Shown: in pieces, positions 35,920 through 44,182 of the stretch
Layout of the letters: every line of letters begins with the position of its first letter
Numbering within the stretch: the stretch's first letter is position 1
Origin: Paenibacillus methanolicus
GTDB taxonomy: Bacteria > Bacillota > Bacilli > Paenibacillales > Paenibacillaceae
Length of the DNA: 64,000 nt
Assembly: GCF_008124765.1 (NCBI RefSeq)
Contig: NZ_VNHS01000009.1
Coordinates: forward strand, 124,001 to 188,000
Reading direction: 5' to 3'
Made by a program: the position numbers and the translations under genes
The notes under the pieces: generated by a model
Seen by the model: the letters and a program-made list of their open reading frames with translations, nothing else
The model's database searches: none
What the model was told of the DNA's origin: nothing

Positions 35920-36063
35920 ATGGCAAACAACGACAAGTCCCGCGCGCCGCAAGGCGCCGGCAGCGACGCGGCCGGCGCGGCATCGCAGCGCGGCCAGCAG
36001 AAACAGCCGGAACAAGAAGGGTACGACAAGAAGCTGGACGGCCCGAACCAGCCAGCCGAGTAA
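35920..36063 (+). CDS. 47-residue hydrophilic protein, probably spore-associated
   Basis: Codes for a tiny, highly polar, disordered protein (MANNDKSRAPQGAGSDAAG ... DGPNQPAE) rich in Gly, Ala, Gln and Lys. Its composition resembles minor small acid-soluble spore proteins, but no named SASP motif is seen. GAAGGGGGTG lies 9-18 bases before ATG 35920. A sigma F/G-like promoter sits upstream and the DUF3905-like gene follows after 12 bases. Spore location is an inference from promoter, composition and neighbour. Confidence 0.6.
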   Translation: MANNDKSRAPQGAGSDAAGAASQRGQQKQPEQEGYDKKLDGPNQPAE

Positions 36064-36075
36064 GGCGGGGATCGC

Positions 36076-36492
36076 ATGACGGAAGAACCGAGACGGAAGA
36101 CGGCCGCAACCGCGGCAGCCGAGGCCGATGAGAAGCCGTTTGCGGGCGGCGACGATCCGGCGCTCGATCCGTTCGAGATCAATTTCCGCTCCGAATTCAA
36201 GGAAGGCCGCGGACCGCGCGCGCCGTTCACGAATTCGCACGGCGTCGTCATCGGCGACCATGATTACGAGTCGGCGAACTCGCCGCTCGAACAGTGGACG
36301 GCGGACACCGACCCGGCCGTCATGGCCGGGGACGAGTGGGTGCACCCGTACAAGGACATCGGGTTCCTGACGGACGAGAACCGGGATTATTTCGAGCGGG
36401 GCATCGCGCCGGCGGCCGGCATTTTCATGCATCCGGACAAGAATGCGAGCTACGCCGCCGCGGAGGCGGACGAGCCGAGCGAAGCGGAATAA
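36076..36492 (+). CDS. DUF3905-like protein, probably sporulation-related
   Basis: A 138-residue soluble protein with disordered acidic ends around a conserved core: DPFEINFRSEFKEGRGPRAP, NSHGVVIGDHDYESANSPLE, TDPAVMAGDEWVHPYKDIGF, TDENRDYFERG. This core matches my memory of the DUF3905 family, confined to spore-forming Firmicutes. Its function is unknown. It shares a probable forespore transcript with the preceding 47-residue gene. ATG 36076 has GGCGGGGA upstream. Confidence 0.65.
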   Translation: MTEEPRRKTAATAAAEADEKPFAGGDDPALDPFEINFRSEFKEGRGPRAPFTNSHGVVIGDHDYESANSPLEQWTADTDPAVMAGDEWVHPYKDIGFLTDENRDYFERGIAPAAGIFMHPDKNASYAAAEADEPSEAE

Positions 36493-36616
36493 CCGCTTCG
36501 CCGCGGCGCCACCATGAAGCAATCGGAGCGATGCGCGCCGGTTGCTTTTTCTTTGCTTTCATTTTAGACGGGCGGTATAATGGGTAATAAATGATTGTGA
36601 TGAGGAGTGGTATTCT

Positions 36617-37051
36617 ATGTCAATGTCGTTCGAAAGATATATGCTGGATATGGTGCAACCGATGAGAGACGATCTGACGCGTCTTGGGATCGAGGAGCTG
36701 CGCACGCCGGAGGATGTCGAGGCGAAGCTGCCGGACGCCAAGGGAACCGCTCTTGTCGTCGTCAACTCCGTATGCGGCTGCGCGGCCGGCCAATGCCGTC
36801 CGGGCGTGGCGCAAGCGCTCGAACACGATATTACGCCTGATCACTTGTACACCGTCTTCGCCGGTCAAGATAAGGAAGCAACGGCCAAAGCGCGCGAATA
36901 TTTCGCTCCGTACCCGCCTTCGTCCCCATCGATCGCGCTTCTGAAAGACGGCGAACTCGTTCACTTTATCGAGCGCCACCAAATCGAGAACCGTTCGGCC
37001 GCCGACATCGCCGCAGATCTGACGTCTGCGTTCGACCGTTTCTGCCGTTAA
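36617..37051 (+). CDS. Bacilliredoxin BrxA/BrxB family
   Basis: A 144-residue thioredoxin-fold protein that removes bacillithiol from mixed disulfides on proteins during oxidative stress. The active site is VNSVCGCAAGQCRPGV with the CGC pair at Cys53/Cys55. SPSIALLKDGELVHFIERHQIE gives the cis-Pro and final strands. The length and order match BrxA/BrxB. The double ATG start region at 36617 is preceded by GAGGAGTGG. It is followed after 13 bases by nadE, suggesting a small redox/cofactor operon. It supports assignment to a bacillithiol-making Firmicute. Confidence 0.93.
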   Translation: MSMSFERYMLDMVQPMRDDLTRLGIEELRTPEDVEAKLPDAKGTALVVVNSVCGCAAGQCRPGVAQALEHDITPDHLYTVFAGQDKEATAKAREYFAPYPPSSPSIALLKDGELVHFIERHQIENRSAADIAADLTSAFDRFCR

Positions 37052-37064
37052 GAGGTGACTTTGG

Positions 37065-37874
37065 ATGAGCATGCAGCAGGAGATCATTGAACGTCTCGGC
37101 GTGAAGCCCGAGATCGATCCGGACCAGGAGATTCGCAAGCGCGTCGACTTCTTGAAGGATTACGTCCGCAAATCGGGCACGACCGGCCTCTTGATCGCGA
37201 TCAGCGGCGGGATCGATAGCGCGGTCGCGACCGGCCTGTGCAAGAAAGCGACTGACGAGCTCTCCGAAGAGACCGGCAAGGAGTACATTACGCTCGGCGT
37301 GTTCCAGCCGTATGGCGAGCAGGTCGATATCTCCGACAGCTACGCGGTCGCCGAAGCGTTCAACCTGACGCACAAGGTCGAGACCAATATCCAGGAGGCG
37401 GTCGACGAGATCGCGCTGGAAGTGGAGCACAGCCTGAAGTCGATCGGCATCTCCCGCCACATCAGCCGCGGCGGCAAGGGCAACGTGAAGGCCCGCACGC
37501 GGATGGTGACGCAGTACGCGCTGGCATTCGAGCTCAACCTGCTCGTCGTCGGCACCGACCACGCTTCGGAAGCCATCACCGGCTTCTACACGAAGTGGGG
37601 CGACGGCGCGGTCGACATTACGCCGCTCAGCACGCTGAACAAACGTCAAGTGCGTCAGCTCGCCGCCAATCTGGGCGTGCCGCAGAGCGTCCTCGACAAA
37701 GCGCCGACCGCCGGCCTTTGGGAAGGTCAGACGGACGAAGCGGAACTGGGCATTACGTATGACGACAACAGCGCATACCTCGAAGGCAAGGAAGTGGGCG
37801 ATGCGGCCCGCGAGAAGCTGGAGAAGCAATATGTGAAGACCGCTCATAAGCGCGAACCGATTCCGGGCATCTAA
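37065..37874 (+). CDS. nadE: NH3-dependent NAD+ synthetase
   Basis: A 269-residue enzyme that amidates nicotinic acid adenine dinucleotide to NAD+ with ammonia and ATP. The PP-loop is LLIAISGGIDSAVATGL (SGGIDS about residues 46-51). Further motifs are VKARTRMVTQYALAFELNLLVVGTDHASEAITGFYTKWGDGAVDI and a C-terminal KTAHKREPI segment. The length fits the short, glutaminase-free bacterial form. It is ended by the terminator at 37887. Confidence 0.97.
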   Translation: MSMQQEIIERLGVKPEIDPDQEIRKRVDFLKDYVRKSGTTGLLIAISGGIDSAVATGLCKKATDELSEETGKEYITLGVFQPYGEQVDISDSYAVAEAFNLTHKVETNIQEAVDEIALEVEHSLKSIGISRHISRGGKGNVKARTRMVTQYALAFELNLLVVGTDHASEAITGFYTKWGDGAVDITPLSTLNKRQVRQLAANLGVPQSVLDKAPTAGLWEGQTDEAELGITYDDNSAYLEGKEVGDAAREKLEKQYVKTAHKREPIPGI

Positions 37875-37886
37875 CCGGCATCGGCG

Positions 37887-37930
37887 AGAGGGAAGACGGC
37901 CGGCCGGTTGGCCGGGGCTTCCCTCTTTTT
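37887..37930 (+). terminator. Terminator of the bacilliredoxin-nadE unit
   Basis: AGAGGGAAG (37887-37895) / CTTCCCTCT (37918-37926) around a GC-rich inner hairpin, then Ts. Confidence 0.92.
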
Positions 37931-37963
37931 GCGTAGAGAGGCGGCTGAAGGAGGCGGACGAGC

Positions 37964-38371
37964 ATGATCATCGGCATCGGGCACGATATGGCGTCGCTGA
38001 CGCGGATCGCGTCCATTCTGGACGGAGAGATCGGCGAGAAGTTTCTGCGGCGGATCTTGACGCCGGGCGAACGGGATACCCTCGCGGGGTTCGGCGGCCT
38101 GCGCCGGACGGAATACGCGGCAGGGCGGTTCGCGGCCAAGGAGGCGTTATCGAAGGCGCTCGGCTGCGGCATCGGCGGCGAGCTGTCGTTCCAGGACATG
38201 GAGATCGGCCGGGACGCGTCGGGCAAGCCATGCGCGACGCTCAGCGCGGCGGCGTGGGGCCGGCTGGGCAAGGATGCCGCGCGGACGCGCATTCACGTGA
38301 CGATTACGCACGAGCAGCCTTTCGCATCGGCCTTCGTCGTTGTCGAAGAGGTTAAAGAGTCGGTAAATTAG
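37964..38371 (+). CDS. acpS: Holo-[acyl-carrier-protein] synthase
   Basis: A 135-residue phosphopantetheinyl transferase that transfers the arm of CoA to acyl carrier protein in fatty acid synthesis. IIGIGHDMASLTRI holds the metal-binding Asp8, and RFAAKEALSKALG the second acidic residue. The C-terminal ITHEQPFASAFVVVE closes the fold. The second motif position is usually VDI or TDI, so GHDM is slightly atypical. Length is typical. GAAGGAGG lies about 8 bases before ATG 37964. It stands alone. Confidence 0.93.
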   Translation: MIIGIGHDMASLTRIASILDGEIGEKFLRRILTPGERDTLAGFGGLRRTEYAAGRFAAKEALSKALGCGIGGELSFQDMEIGRDASGKPCATLSAAAWGRLGKDAARTRIHVTITHEQPFASAFVVVEEVKESVN

Positions 38372-38614
38372 GCGTTTGCCCGCCATTTTCTGAAAATACA
38401 AGCATATATAAGTGTTACGTATATCTATCGTCTTGTATTTCAATAGCTGAATGCTGCATGCCCAATCTTCGGATTGTGAACGCAAACCAATCAGCTCCCG
38501 GAATGAAACTTGCGTCGCCGTTAAAAGACGGCGTATCCGTTTCACCTTGTTTGGTTTTGTCACCAAACGCACATAATGTGAATACACCATTATGTATGCA
38601 ATCAGGGAGAGGAG

Positions 38615-38863
38615 ATGGAACAAGTGCCTAATGTTTTGACGATGCAAGAGTCTCGGGCGAAGTGGACGTTCATCAGCGGTCAGGAGGTAACTTACGACGG
38701 CATGTACACGAACGTGTGGGGAAGCAAGCTGCCGCTCATGCAGGGGGACCGTTTCCCGATGCATCCGCAGATGGGAGCCTGTCGCTGGACGTATTCCGGA
38801 CCGCTGTCCTCGGGACTGCCGAAAGACGGGCGCAGCGCGAAGCGTCGTGATGATTATCGATAA
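38615..38863 (+). CDS. YjzC-like small protein
   Basis: An 82-residue protein with the pattern FISGQEVTYDGMYTNVW ... LPLMQGDRFPMHPQMGACRWTYSG. This resembles the GQ-x-G-x-Y ... GD-FP ... W layout of small YjzC-family proteins of unknown function in Bacillus. ATG 38615 follows GGGAGAGG closely; ATG 38642 is an alternative. The 240-base upstream region has two short hairpins (around 38513 and 38549) and no recognised gene. A bidirectional terminator lies downstream. Confidence 0.55.
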   Translation: MEQVPNVLTMQESRAKWTFISGQEVTYDGMYTNVWGSKLPLMQGDRFPMHPQMGACRWTYSGPLSSGLPKDGRSAKRRDDYR

Positions 38864-38879
38864 TTCGGATTGGAAACCA

Positions 38880-38946
38880 AAAGAGGATCTGCCCCCGCGC
38901 AGCTTGCCGTCGATCATACGGTAAGGCGCGTTGGCGGATCCTCTTT
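38880..38946. terminator. Terminator between convergent small gene and cytochrome gene
   Basis: AAAGAGGATC (38880-38889) / GATCCTCTTT (38937-38946) with additional GC pairing possible in the loop, followed by ATTTT. Confidence 0.8.
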
Positions 38947-38982
38947 ATTTTCGCTGCTTGCGATCGGCGGCGCGAAGCCGCG

Positions 38983-39372
38983 CTACTTGTGTCCGGCAAG
39001 CCAAGACGCAAGCGCCTTGATTTCCTCCTCGGTCAGCCGCTCGGCGAACGCGGGCATCGCGCCGGAACCGGATTTGATCTGAGCTTCGATCTCGGCTTCG
39101 GACATGCGGCTGCCGACTTCGGCCAAGTTCGTGACGGCGCCCATGCGGCCCTGCAGTTCGGCGCCGTGGCAGTTGACGCAGTTGTTCCGGTAGAGCGTCA
39201 GCGTCTCGGCGGGGCCGGTTAGTTCGGCGGAGGCCGCCCCTCCTTGGCCGCCCGAACCGCCGCCGCAGCCGGATGCGAGCAGCAGCGCCGCGGCGGCGGT
39301 TGCGGCAAGGGACAGGCGGGCAATCGGACGGGCGAGCGGGCGAAGGCGGGACGGATGGTTGCGGTCATTCAT
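38983..39372 (-). CDS. Membrane-anchored small cytochrome c (c551/CccB type)
   Basis: A 129-residue lipoprotein cytochrome. The signal peptide with lipobox LASGC (Cys36) is followed by a Gly/Ser-rich spacer, then one heme site CVNCH (Cys65, Cys68, His69) and the distal ligand Met106 in GAMPAF. It carries electrons on the outer face of the membrane in the respiratory chain. It resembles Bacillus c-551 (CccB) in size and anchoring. It is divergent from the AraC-family gene. Confidence 0.9.
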   Translation of the reverse strand: MNDRNHPSRLRPLARPIARLSLAATAAAALLLASGCGGGSGGQGGAASAELTGPAETLTLYRNNCVNCHGAELQGRMGAVTNLAEVGSRMSEAEIEAQIKSGSGAMPAFAERLTEEEIKALASWLAGHK

Positions 39373-39492
39373 GGTAGGTGCTCCTTTCGAAAGCGGACGA
39401 TAGACACAGTGCCAATTAGTAACATGTCCTTTTTATCCGATACGGCTTATAATAGTAGGTGGTATATAGATTTCGAGATAGTGGGAGTTTAC

Positions 39493-40356
39493 ATGAATTC
39501 TACCTATAAGACCATATTACAAAATAATTTTCATCGCTTTCAAGCTGATGTGTCTATGGCTACTATTTCGCAGATGCATACCGGATTCCACCGCGACGAT
39601 ACGCCGGATTATTATCGGCTCTGGTATGTGCGAAGCGGGATGGGATGGCTAATTCTGGACGGCGTATCGTATACGCTCGAACCTGGATATATGTACATGA
39701 TTCCGGCCGGTCTATCGCAGCAGTTCGGCAACGACGGCGCGGAGCCGTGCGAGGTCTATTGGTGCCACTTCCGCCCGTCGGCGGGCACGCTGCCGCTCGA
39801 TGAATTCCCGGTTGCGGTGGCGCCGTTCGAGCAAGCGGAGGCGGAGCAGGATTTCGCGCGTCTCGTGCAGGCGTTCGGATCGGAGCTGTTCACCCGGGAG
39901 CTGCGCGTGCGCGCGGCGTTCCTCGATTTGGTGGCGGCCTATCTGGAAGTATGCGACTTCTGCCAGACGACGCCGCTGCACGACCATGAGCTGATGGGGA
40001 AGCTGGAGCCGGTGCTCGCGTACATCGATAGTCATTTGGCATCGAACATCGGCGTGTACGATTTGGCGAAACTGGCGTTTCTGCATCCGAATTATTTCAT
40101 TGGGTATTTCAAGTCCGTCACCGGATGTTCGCCGATTCAGTACGTGAACAACCGCAGGCTGGAGGAAGCGCGCCGGCTGCTCCAGGATACGGATGTGCGC
40201 GTGGCGGAGGTGGCGCGGGCGGTCGGGATGCAAAATCACTACTTGTCCCGCCTGTTCCGCCAGCACTATGGACTGACGCCGAGCCGTTACCGGCAAATCG
40301 CTCAACAGCAGAGAAGCAAAATCGGCGAGGAAGAGAAGAGCGAGGTGGAAGGATGA
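39493..40356 (+). CDS. AraC-family transcriptional regulator
   Basis: A 287-residue regulator with an N-terminal cupin sugar-sensing domain (LWYVRSGMGWLILDGVSYTLEPGYMYMIPAG) and two C-terminal helix-turn-helix units (VYDLAKLAFLHPNYFIGYFKSVTGCSPIQYV and VAEVARAVGMQNHYLSRLFRQHYGLTPSRYR). ATG 39493 follows GGGAG at 5 bases. A TATAAT at 39448-39453 is a likely -10 box. The frame is open further upstream but contains no site there. Its TGA overlaps the mutY ATG by four bases, so the two are read together. The target genes are unknown. Confidence 0.9.
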   Translation: MNSTYKTILQNNFHRFQADVSMATISQMHTGFHRDDTPDYYRLWYVRSGMGWLILDGVSYTLEPGYMYMIPAGLSQQFGNDGAEPCEVYWCHFRPSAGTLPLDEFPVAVAPFEQAEAEQDFARLVQAFGSELFTRELRVRAAFLDLVAAYLEVCDFCQTTPLHDHELMGKLEPVLAYIDSHLASNIGVYDLAKLAFLHPNYFIGYFKSVTGCSPIQYVNNRRLEEARRLLQDTDVRVAEVARAVGMQNHYLSRLFRQHYGLTPSRYRQIAQQQRSKIGEEEKSEVEG

Positions 40357-41777
40357 CGGAGCGGACGAAGGCGATAGCCGAGGTGTCGGAGCCAGGCGAG
40401 AAGGCGGCGCGGGCAAACGTAAGCGAGCTGGCTGCCGCGAGCACGGAGGCTAAGGCATACTTCAGTCGCGAGTTGCTGGACTGGTACCGCGCGAACAAGC
40501 GCGTGCTTCCTTGGCGGATGAACCGGGACCCTTACAGGATCTGGGTTTCCGAGGTCATGCTGCAGCAGACGCGGGTCGATACGGTCATTCCGTATTATGA
40601 ACGATTCATGGCGAAGTTCCCGACGATCACCGTTCTGGCCGAAGCGCCGGAGGAAGAAGTGCTCAAGCTGTGGGAAGGCTTGGGCTACTACTCCCGGGCG
40701 CGGAATCTGCAAGCCGGCGCGCAGGAGGTCGCGGAGCGTCATGGCGGCATCGTCCCGGATAACAAGGACATGGTCGCCGCGCTGCGCGGCGTCGGACCGT
40801 ACACGACGGGCGCGATCATGAGCATCGCGTTCAATCGGCCGGAGCCGGCCGTCGACGGCAACGTCATGCGGGTGCTGTCGCGCTACTTCTGCCTCGAGGA
40901 CGACATCGCTAAGCCGTCGACGCGCATCGGCATCGAGAAGCTGGCCGCTTCGCTCATTCCCGAAGGCGCGGCCGGCGATTTCAACCAAGCCTTGATGGAA
41001 CTGGGCGCGCTCGTCTGCACGCCGAAGTCGCCGGGCTGTCTGACCTGTCCGGTCATGGCGCATTGCGAAGGCCGCGCGGAGGGCAAGGAGCATATCCTGC
41101 CGATCAAGACGAAGGCGAAGCCGCCGCGTCCGGAGACGCGTCTGGCCGCGCTCGTCGTCGGCACGGGCGAGCACGCGGGCAAGCTGCTCGTCCGCCAGCG
41201 TCCGGAGAGCGGGCTGCTCGCCCGCATGTGGGAGCTGCCGCATGTGCTGGCCGAAGGCGCGGAGCCGAAGAAGAAGCCGGCGCGCGGCGCGAAGGCGAAG
41301 GCGGACAAAGTGGCGCTCGAGGCCTCGCATGCGGGTGCGCTTGCGATCGGCGGAAGCGGGTTCGCGCAAGGCGTCGCTGCCGGAAAGGAAGCGCAGATGG
41401 ACTTGCTGTGCCGGCAACTGGCGTCGGAGGACCGCGTATTGGTCCGCCCGGTAGGCTGGTGGGGCGAAGCCGAGCACGTGTTCAGTCACATCGTGTGGGA
41501 CGTTCAGGTGTTCAAGGCGGCGTTCGGCTTCGCGTTGGCGGAATCCGAGACGCTGGCAGCGGCGGATGCCGCGGCGAGATTCAAGGTCGCGGAAGCCGGG
41601 GGAACGTACAGGGGCGCGGCCGAGGAGACGGCCGCGGCTAGCGAAGCGATGGCGGAGAACGCCGAGCTGCCGGCGAACTACCGTTGGATTAGCGAAGCCG
41701 ACATGGCGGAACTGGCGTTCCCGAACGTGTTCCTGCGCATTCTTCGCGATTATTGGGAGATCGCGGCGGCGCGTTGA
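40353..41777 (+). CDS. mutY: A/G-specific adenine DNA glycosylase MutY, elongated
   Basis: Removes adenine mispaired with 8-oxoguanine. Present are LPWRMNRDPYRIWVSEVMLQQTRVDTV with the catalytic Glu, the helix-hairpin-helix LRGVGPYTTGAI, catalytic Asp in AVDGNVMRVLSRY and the [4Fe-4S] loop C-x6-C-x2-C-x5-C (CTPKSPGCLTCPVMAHC). The C-terminal NUDIX-like recognition domain is stretched: 474 residues rather than about 350-380. It carries a Lys/Ala-rich insert (KKKPARGAKAKADK) and an Ala/Glu-rich insert near the end. The first 30 residues are also an extra tail. The start is set by the ATGA overlap with the AraC gene. Confidence 0.95.
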   Translation: MTERTKAIAEVSEPGEKAARANVSELAAASTEAKAYFSRELLDWYRANKRVLPWRMNRDPYRIWVSEVMLQQTRVDTVIPYYERFMAKFPTITVLAEAPEEEVLKLWEGLGYYSRARNLQAGAQEVAERHGGIVPDNKDMVAALRGVGPYTTGAIMSIAFNRPEPAVDGNVMRVLSRYFCLEDDIAKPSTRIGIEKLAASLIPEGAAGDFNQALMELGALVCTPKSPGCLTCPVMAHCEGRAEGKEHILPIKTKAKPPRPETRLAALVVGTGEHAGKLLVRQRPESGLLARMWELPHVLAEGAEPKKKPARGAKAKADKVALEASHAGALAIGGSGFAQGVAAGKEAQMDLLCRQLASEDRVLVRPVGWWGEAEHVFSHIVWDVQVFKAAFGFALAESETLAAADAAARFKVAEAGGTYRGAAEETAAASEAMAENAELPANYRWISEADMAELAFPNVFLRILRDYWEIAAAR

Positions 41778-41886
41778 CGATGACGAGAAGAATAGAAGAC
41801 CTGACCTAATCGCTGCAACCAGCTGAGATCCGCACCGAGAGCAATACGCGCGATAGGAAGTGCAACGGATGGGGAGTTGGATTGCG

Positions 41887-42519
41887 ATGAGCGAGATGTT
41901 GGAGAGGCTTACGCGCGAGCGGATCGTGGCGATCTTCCGCGGCGTCGAAGACCGCTATGCGGACGAAGCCGCGCGCGCGTTGATCGACGGCGGGATCGGG
42001 ATGATGGAGATTACGATGAACACGGCGGGCGCGACCGGCTTGATCAGCCGCTGGCGGGAGAAGTTCGGCGCCGAGGCGGCGATCGGCGCGGGAACCGTGC
42101 TCGATCTCGACATGGCGAAGGAAGCGATCGCGGCGGGCGCGCAATATTTGATCTCGCCGAACCTCGACGAGTCGGTCGTCGTCTACGGCAACGAGCAGGG
42201 CGTGCCGGTCTGGCCGGGCTGCATGACGCCGACCGAGATCGTCCGGGCGTGGAAAGCCGGCGCCGAAGCGGTGAAGATCTTCCCGATGGCGTCGCTGGGC
42301 GTGAAGTATCTGGCCGAGATCCGTGCGCCGCTGGACCGAATTCCGATGATCGCGACCGGCGGCGTCGATCTGGACAACATCGCCGATTATTTCAACGCCG
42401 GCGCCTGCGCGGTCGGCATGGGCAGCAAGCTCGTCAACCTGACGTGGGCGCGCGAGGGCAAGTTCGATCTGATGACGGCCCGGGCGAAGCAGTTCGCGGA
42501 GGCGGCGCGGGGGTTGTAA
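41887..42519 (+). CDS. KHG/KDPG aldolase
   Basis: A 210-residue class I aldolase that cleaves 2-keto-3-deoxy-6-phosphogluconate (or 4-hydroxy-2-oxoglutarate) to pyruvate and an aldehyde. Motifs are MMEITMNTAG with the catalytic Glu, IGAGTVLDLDMAKEAIAAGAQYLISPNL, and the Schiff-base Lys in AEAVKIFPMASLGVKYL. ATG 41887 has GGGGAG 11 bases upstream; earlier in-frame starts (41860, 41869) precede that site. No kdgK or uronate genes are adjacent, so its pathway is not fixed by context. Confidence 0.93.
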   Translation: MSEMLERLTRERIVAIFRGVEDRYADEAARALIDGGIGMMEITMNTAGATGLISRWREKFGAEAAIGAGTVLDLDMAKEAIAAGAQYLISPNLDESVVVYGNEQGVPVWPGCMTPTEIVRAWKAGAEAVKIFPMASLGVKYLAEIRAPLDRIPMIATGGVDLDNIADYFNAGACAVGMGSKLVNLTWAREGKFDLMTARAKQFAEAARGL

Positions 42520-42576
42520 GGTTGGCGCGGTCGCGCTTCGATGCGAGCAGGAATGTTACAAAACGAGGTTTGTAAG

Positions 42577-42606
42577 AAAACGCGGCGTGAGCCGCGTTTT
42601 TTGTTT
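42577..42606 (+). terminator. Terminator of the KDPG aldolase gene
   Basis: Perfect 10-bp stem AAAACGCGGC (42577-42586) / GCCGCGTTTT (42591-42600), GTGA loop, T-rich tail. Confidence 0.95.
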
Positions 42607-42629
42607 TTGTTAAACGAATCTTACACAAA

Positions 42630-42659
42630 AAAAGAGGCCTGCGGCTAAAATCCGCAGGC
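42630..42659 (-). terminator. Minus-strand terminator with no visible gene
   Basis: Stem GCCTGCGG/CCGCAGGC (42637-42644 and 42652-42659). Read on the minus strand it is followed by CTCTTTTTTT, a textbook terminator. No minus-strand coding gene lies to its right, so it may end an unannotated small RNA. Confidence 0.6.
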
Positions 42660-42660
42660 T

Positions 42661-43073
42661 ACAAGAGAGAATATATAATAAAGGGGGGTCATGAGTACAT
42701 TATAGCGGGTTTAGATGAAAGAAACATGAAGAGTTTATTACAGTTTTATTACAATACAGAAAGCGGTTACATGGTTTTTTGTAAGGGGGCGGCACCACAA
42801 GGGTAAATTACGAATATCCCGATCAAGAACATGGAAACGTTCTCGCCTAGTTGGAGAGAGCACGCGCTCTTTCGAAAGACGCGACCATGATTCAGCAAGT
42901 AAATCGCCTCATTCGTTAACGTAGGAACGATAGCTGGGAGAATACAGCGGAGCCTAATGGTTGAGAGAGGGGCGACTACCGGTTTTTATTTCTCATAGGA
43001 GCCTAGAATGTTGCTTAAGAAGATTCGGCGACCTGGCGGTTTTAGAGGTGTCAGCACCTTTTGAAGATTGTTA
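42661..43073. other. Long non-coding stretch before the fructan-locus repressor
   Basis: About 410 bases with no plausible gene on either strand. It holds a half-operator-like GGAAACGTTCTC (42833-42844), a palindrome AGAGCACGCGCTCT (42866-42879) and a small GGTG/CACC hairpin followed by TTTT (around 43047-43062). No known riboswitch was recognised. Confidence 0.5.
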
Positions 43074-43102
43074 TTGAAACGTTTCCAAAATGATGCTAGT
43101 AT
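43074..43102 (+). promoter_or_regulatory. Autoregulated sigma-A promoter of the LacI-family repressor with embedded operator
   Basis: TTGAAA (43074-43079), 17 bases, TAGTAT (43097-43102). The -35 box is part of the near-palindrome TTGAAACGTTTCCAA (43074-43088), the same operator type that recurs three times before and in the transporter gene. Confidence 0.8.
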
Positions 43103-43145
43103 ATGGATATAAGGGAAAGAGGTATATGCATCAGGAGGAATCAGA

Positions 43146-44120
43146 TTGTCCAATTTGAAAGATGTTGCAGAGTTGGCTGGCGTAGGGGTTGGGACCGTAT
43201 CGCGTGTCATTAACAATCAGCCATCGGTCAAGCCGAAGACGCGGGAAAAGGTTCTGGCAGCGATTAAACAGTTAAATTATGTACCGAATGAAATCGCCAG
43301 AAACTTTAAAATGCAAAAATCGAATTTAGTCGCGCTATTGCTTCCGAGCATATGGAACCCGTTTTTCTCCGAACTAGCTTATTATATCGAAGATGAGCTG
43401 GATCGCGAAGGCTACAAATTGATTTTGTGCAATAGCGGAGGCAAACCGGCGAAGGAATTGTATTACTTTGATATGCTCAGCCAGAATAAGGTAGCCGGGG
43501 TTCTTGGGATTACTTACAACGATATCGAGAGCAGTCTCGATACAGAGATCCCGATTGTGAGTATCGACCGTCACTTTTCCAAATCGGTTCCATGCGTAAC
43601 GTCGGATAATTACACCGGCGGCCGGATTGCGATGCGGGAGTTGTACAAGGCTGGTGTTCGTAAGCCTGCTTTCCTGGGCGTTGTCACATCCGTGTTCAGC
43701 GAGACCATGCTTCGGAAGAAAGGGTTCATCGACGAAGCGGAGTCGCTAGGTTTAGACTATATTGTCTATGAAGAGCCTGACCCGGTAATGGACGATCTGA
43801 AATACTTCGGCAATTTCTTCAAGGTTAGGGAGCGCCGCGAGGTGGACGGCGTATTCGCCATCACGGATCTATTTGCGGCCAAATACATTGATCAAGCCCA
43901 GAAATACGGTATACGGGTTCCGCAGGACGTGAAGGTCGTCGGTTTTGACGGCATTCAAGACAGCACGCTTTTTCATCCCATCCTATCGACGATTCGCCAG
44001 CCGGTAGAGGAGATGGCCCGCACCTCCGTGAGGCTGCTTTTGAACCAAATCGCCGGAGCGGCGGTCTCGCTGGAGACGATTCGAATTCCCGTACAGTTCA
44101 GGCCCGGAGAGACGACGTAG
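43146..44120 (+). CDS. LacI-family repressor of the fructan utilisation locus
   Basis: A 324-residue regulator. The helix-turn-helix LKDVAELAGVGVGTVSRVIN (residues 4-23) is followed by the hinge (YVPNEIARNFKMQKSNLVALLLPS) and an effector-binding domain (GVFAITDLFAAKYIDQA, VVGFDGIQDS). TTG 43146 is the start, with AGGAGG 7 bases upstream. It is encoded just before the transporter and GH32 genes and flanked by copies of one operator, so it probably represses the locus until a fructan-derived sugar binds. Its stop codon lies inside the loop of its terminator. Confidence 0.92.
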   Translation: MSNLKDVAELAGVGVGTVSRVINNQPSVKPKTREKVLAAIKQLNYVPNEIARNFKMQKSNLVALLLPSIWNPFFSELAYYIEDELDREGYKLILCNSGGKPAKELYYFDMLSQNKVAGVLGITYNDIESSLDTEIPIVSIDRHFSKSVPCVTSDNYTGGRIAMRELYKAGVRKPAFLGVVTSVFSETMLRKKGFIDEAESLGLDYIVYEEPDPVMDDLKYFGNFFKVRERREVDGVFAITDLFAAKYIDQAQKYGIRVPQDVKVVGFDGIQDSTLFHPILSTIRQPVEEMARTSVRLLLNQIAGAAVSLETIRIPVQFRPGETT

Positions 44121-44148
44121 AACGTATTGCGTAGGGCCTGATTTTTTT
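44098..44148 (+). terminator. Terminator overlapping the end of the repressor gene
   Basis: TCAGGCCC (44098-44105, still coding) pairs with GGGCCTGA (44134-44141), followed by seven Ts. The TAG stop is in the loop. Confidence 0.75.
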
Positions 44149-44158
44149 CTCGGCAATT

Positions 44159-44171
44159 TGGAAACGTTTCA
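44159..44171. promoter_or_regulatory. LacI-family operator copy 1
   Basis: TGGAAACGTTTCA with perfect 10-bp core GAAACGTTTC, upstream of the permease gene. Confidence 0.75.
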
Positions 44172-44182
44172 AAAAGATAGAA

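Noticed and set aside
38392..38614. Possible small gene between acpS and the YjzC-like gene
   Set aside because: No frame with a start, ribosome binding site and sensible composition; only two short inverted repeats.
42661..43073. T-box or other riboswitch before the fructan repressor
   Set aside because: No T-box motif or known aptamer core could be found; only short unrelated hairpins.
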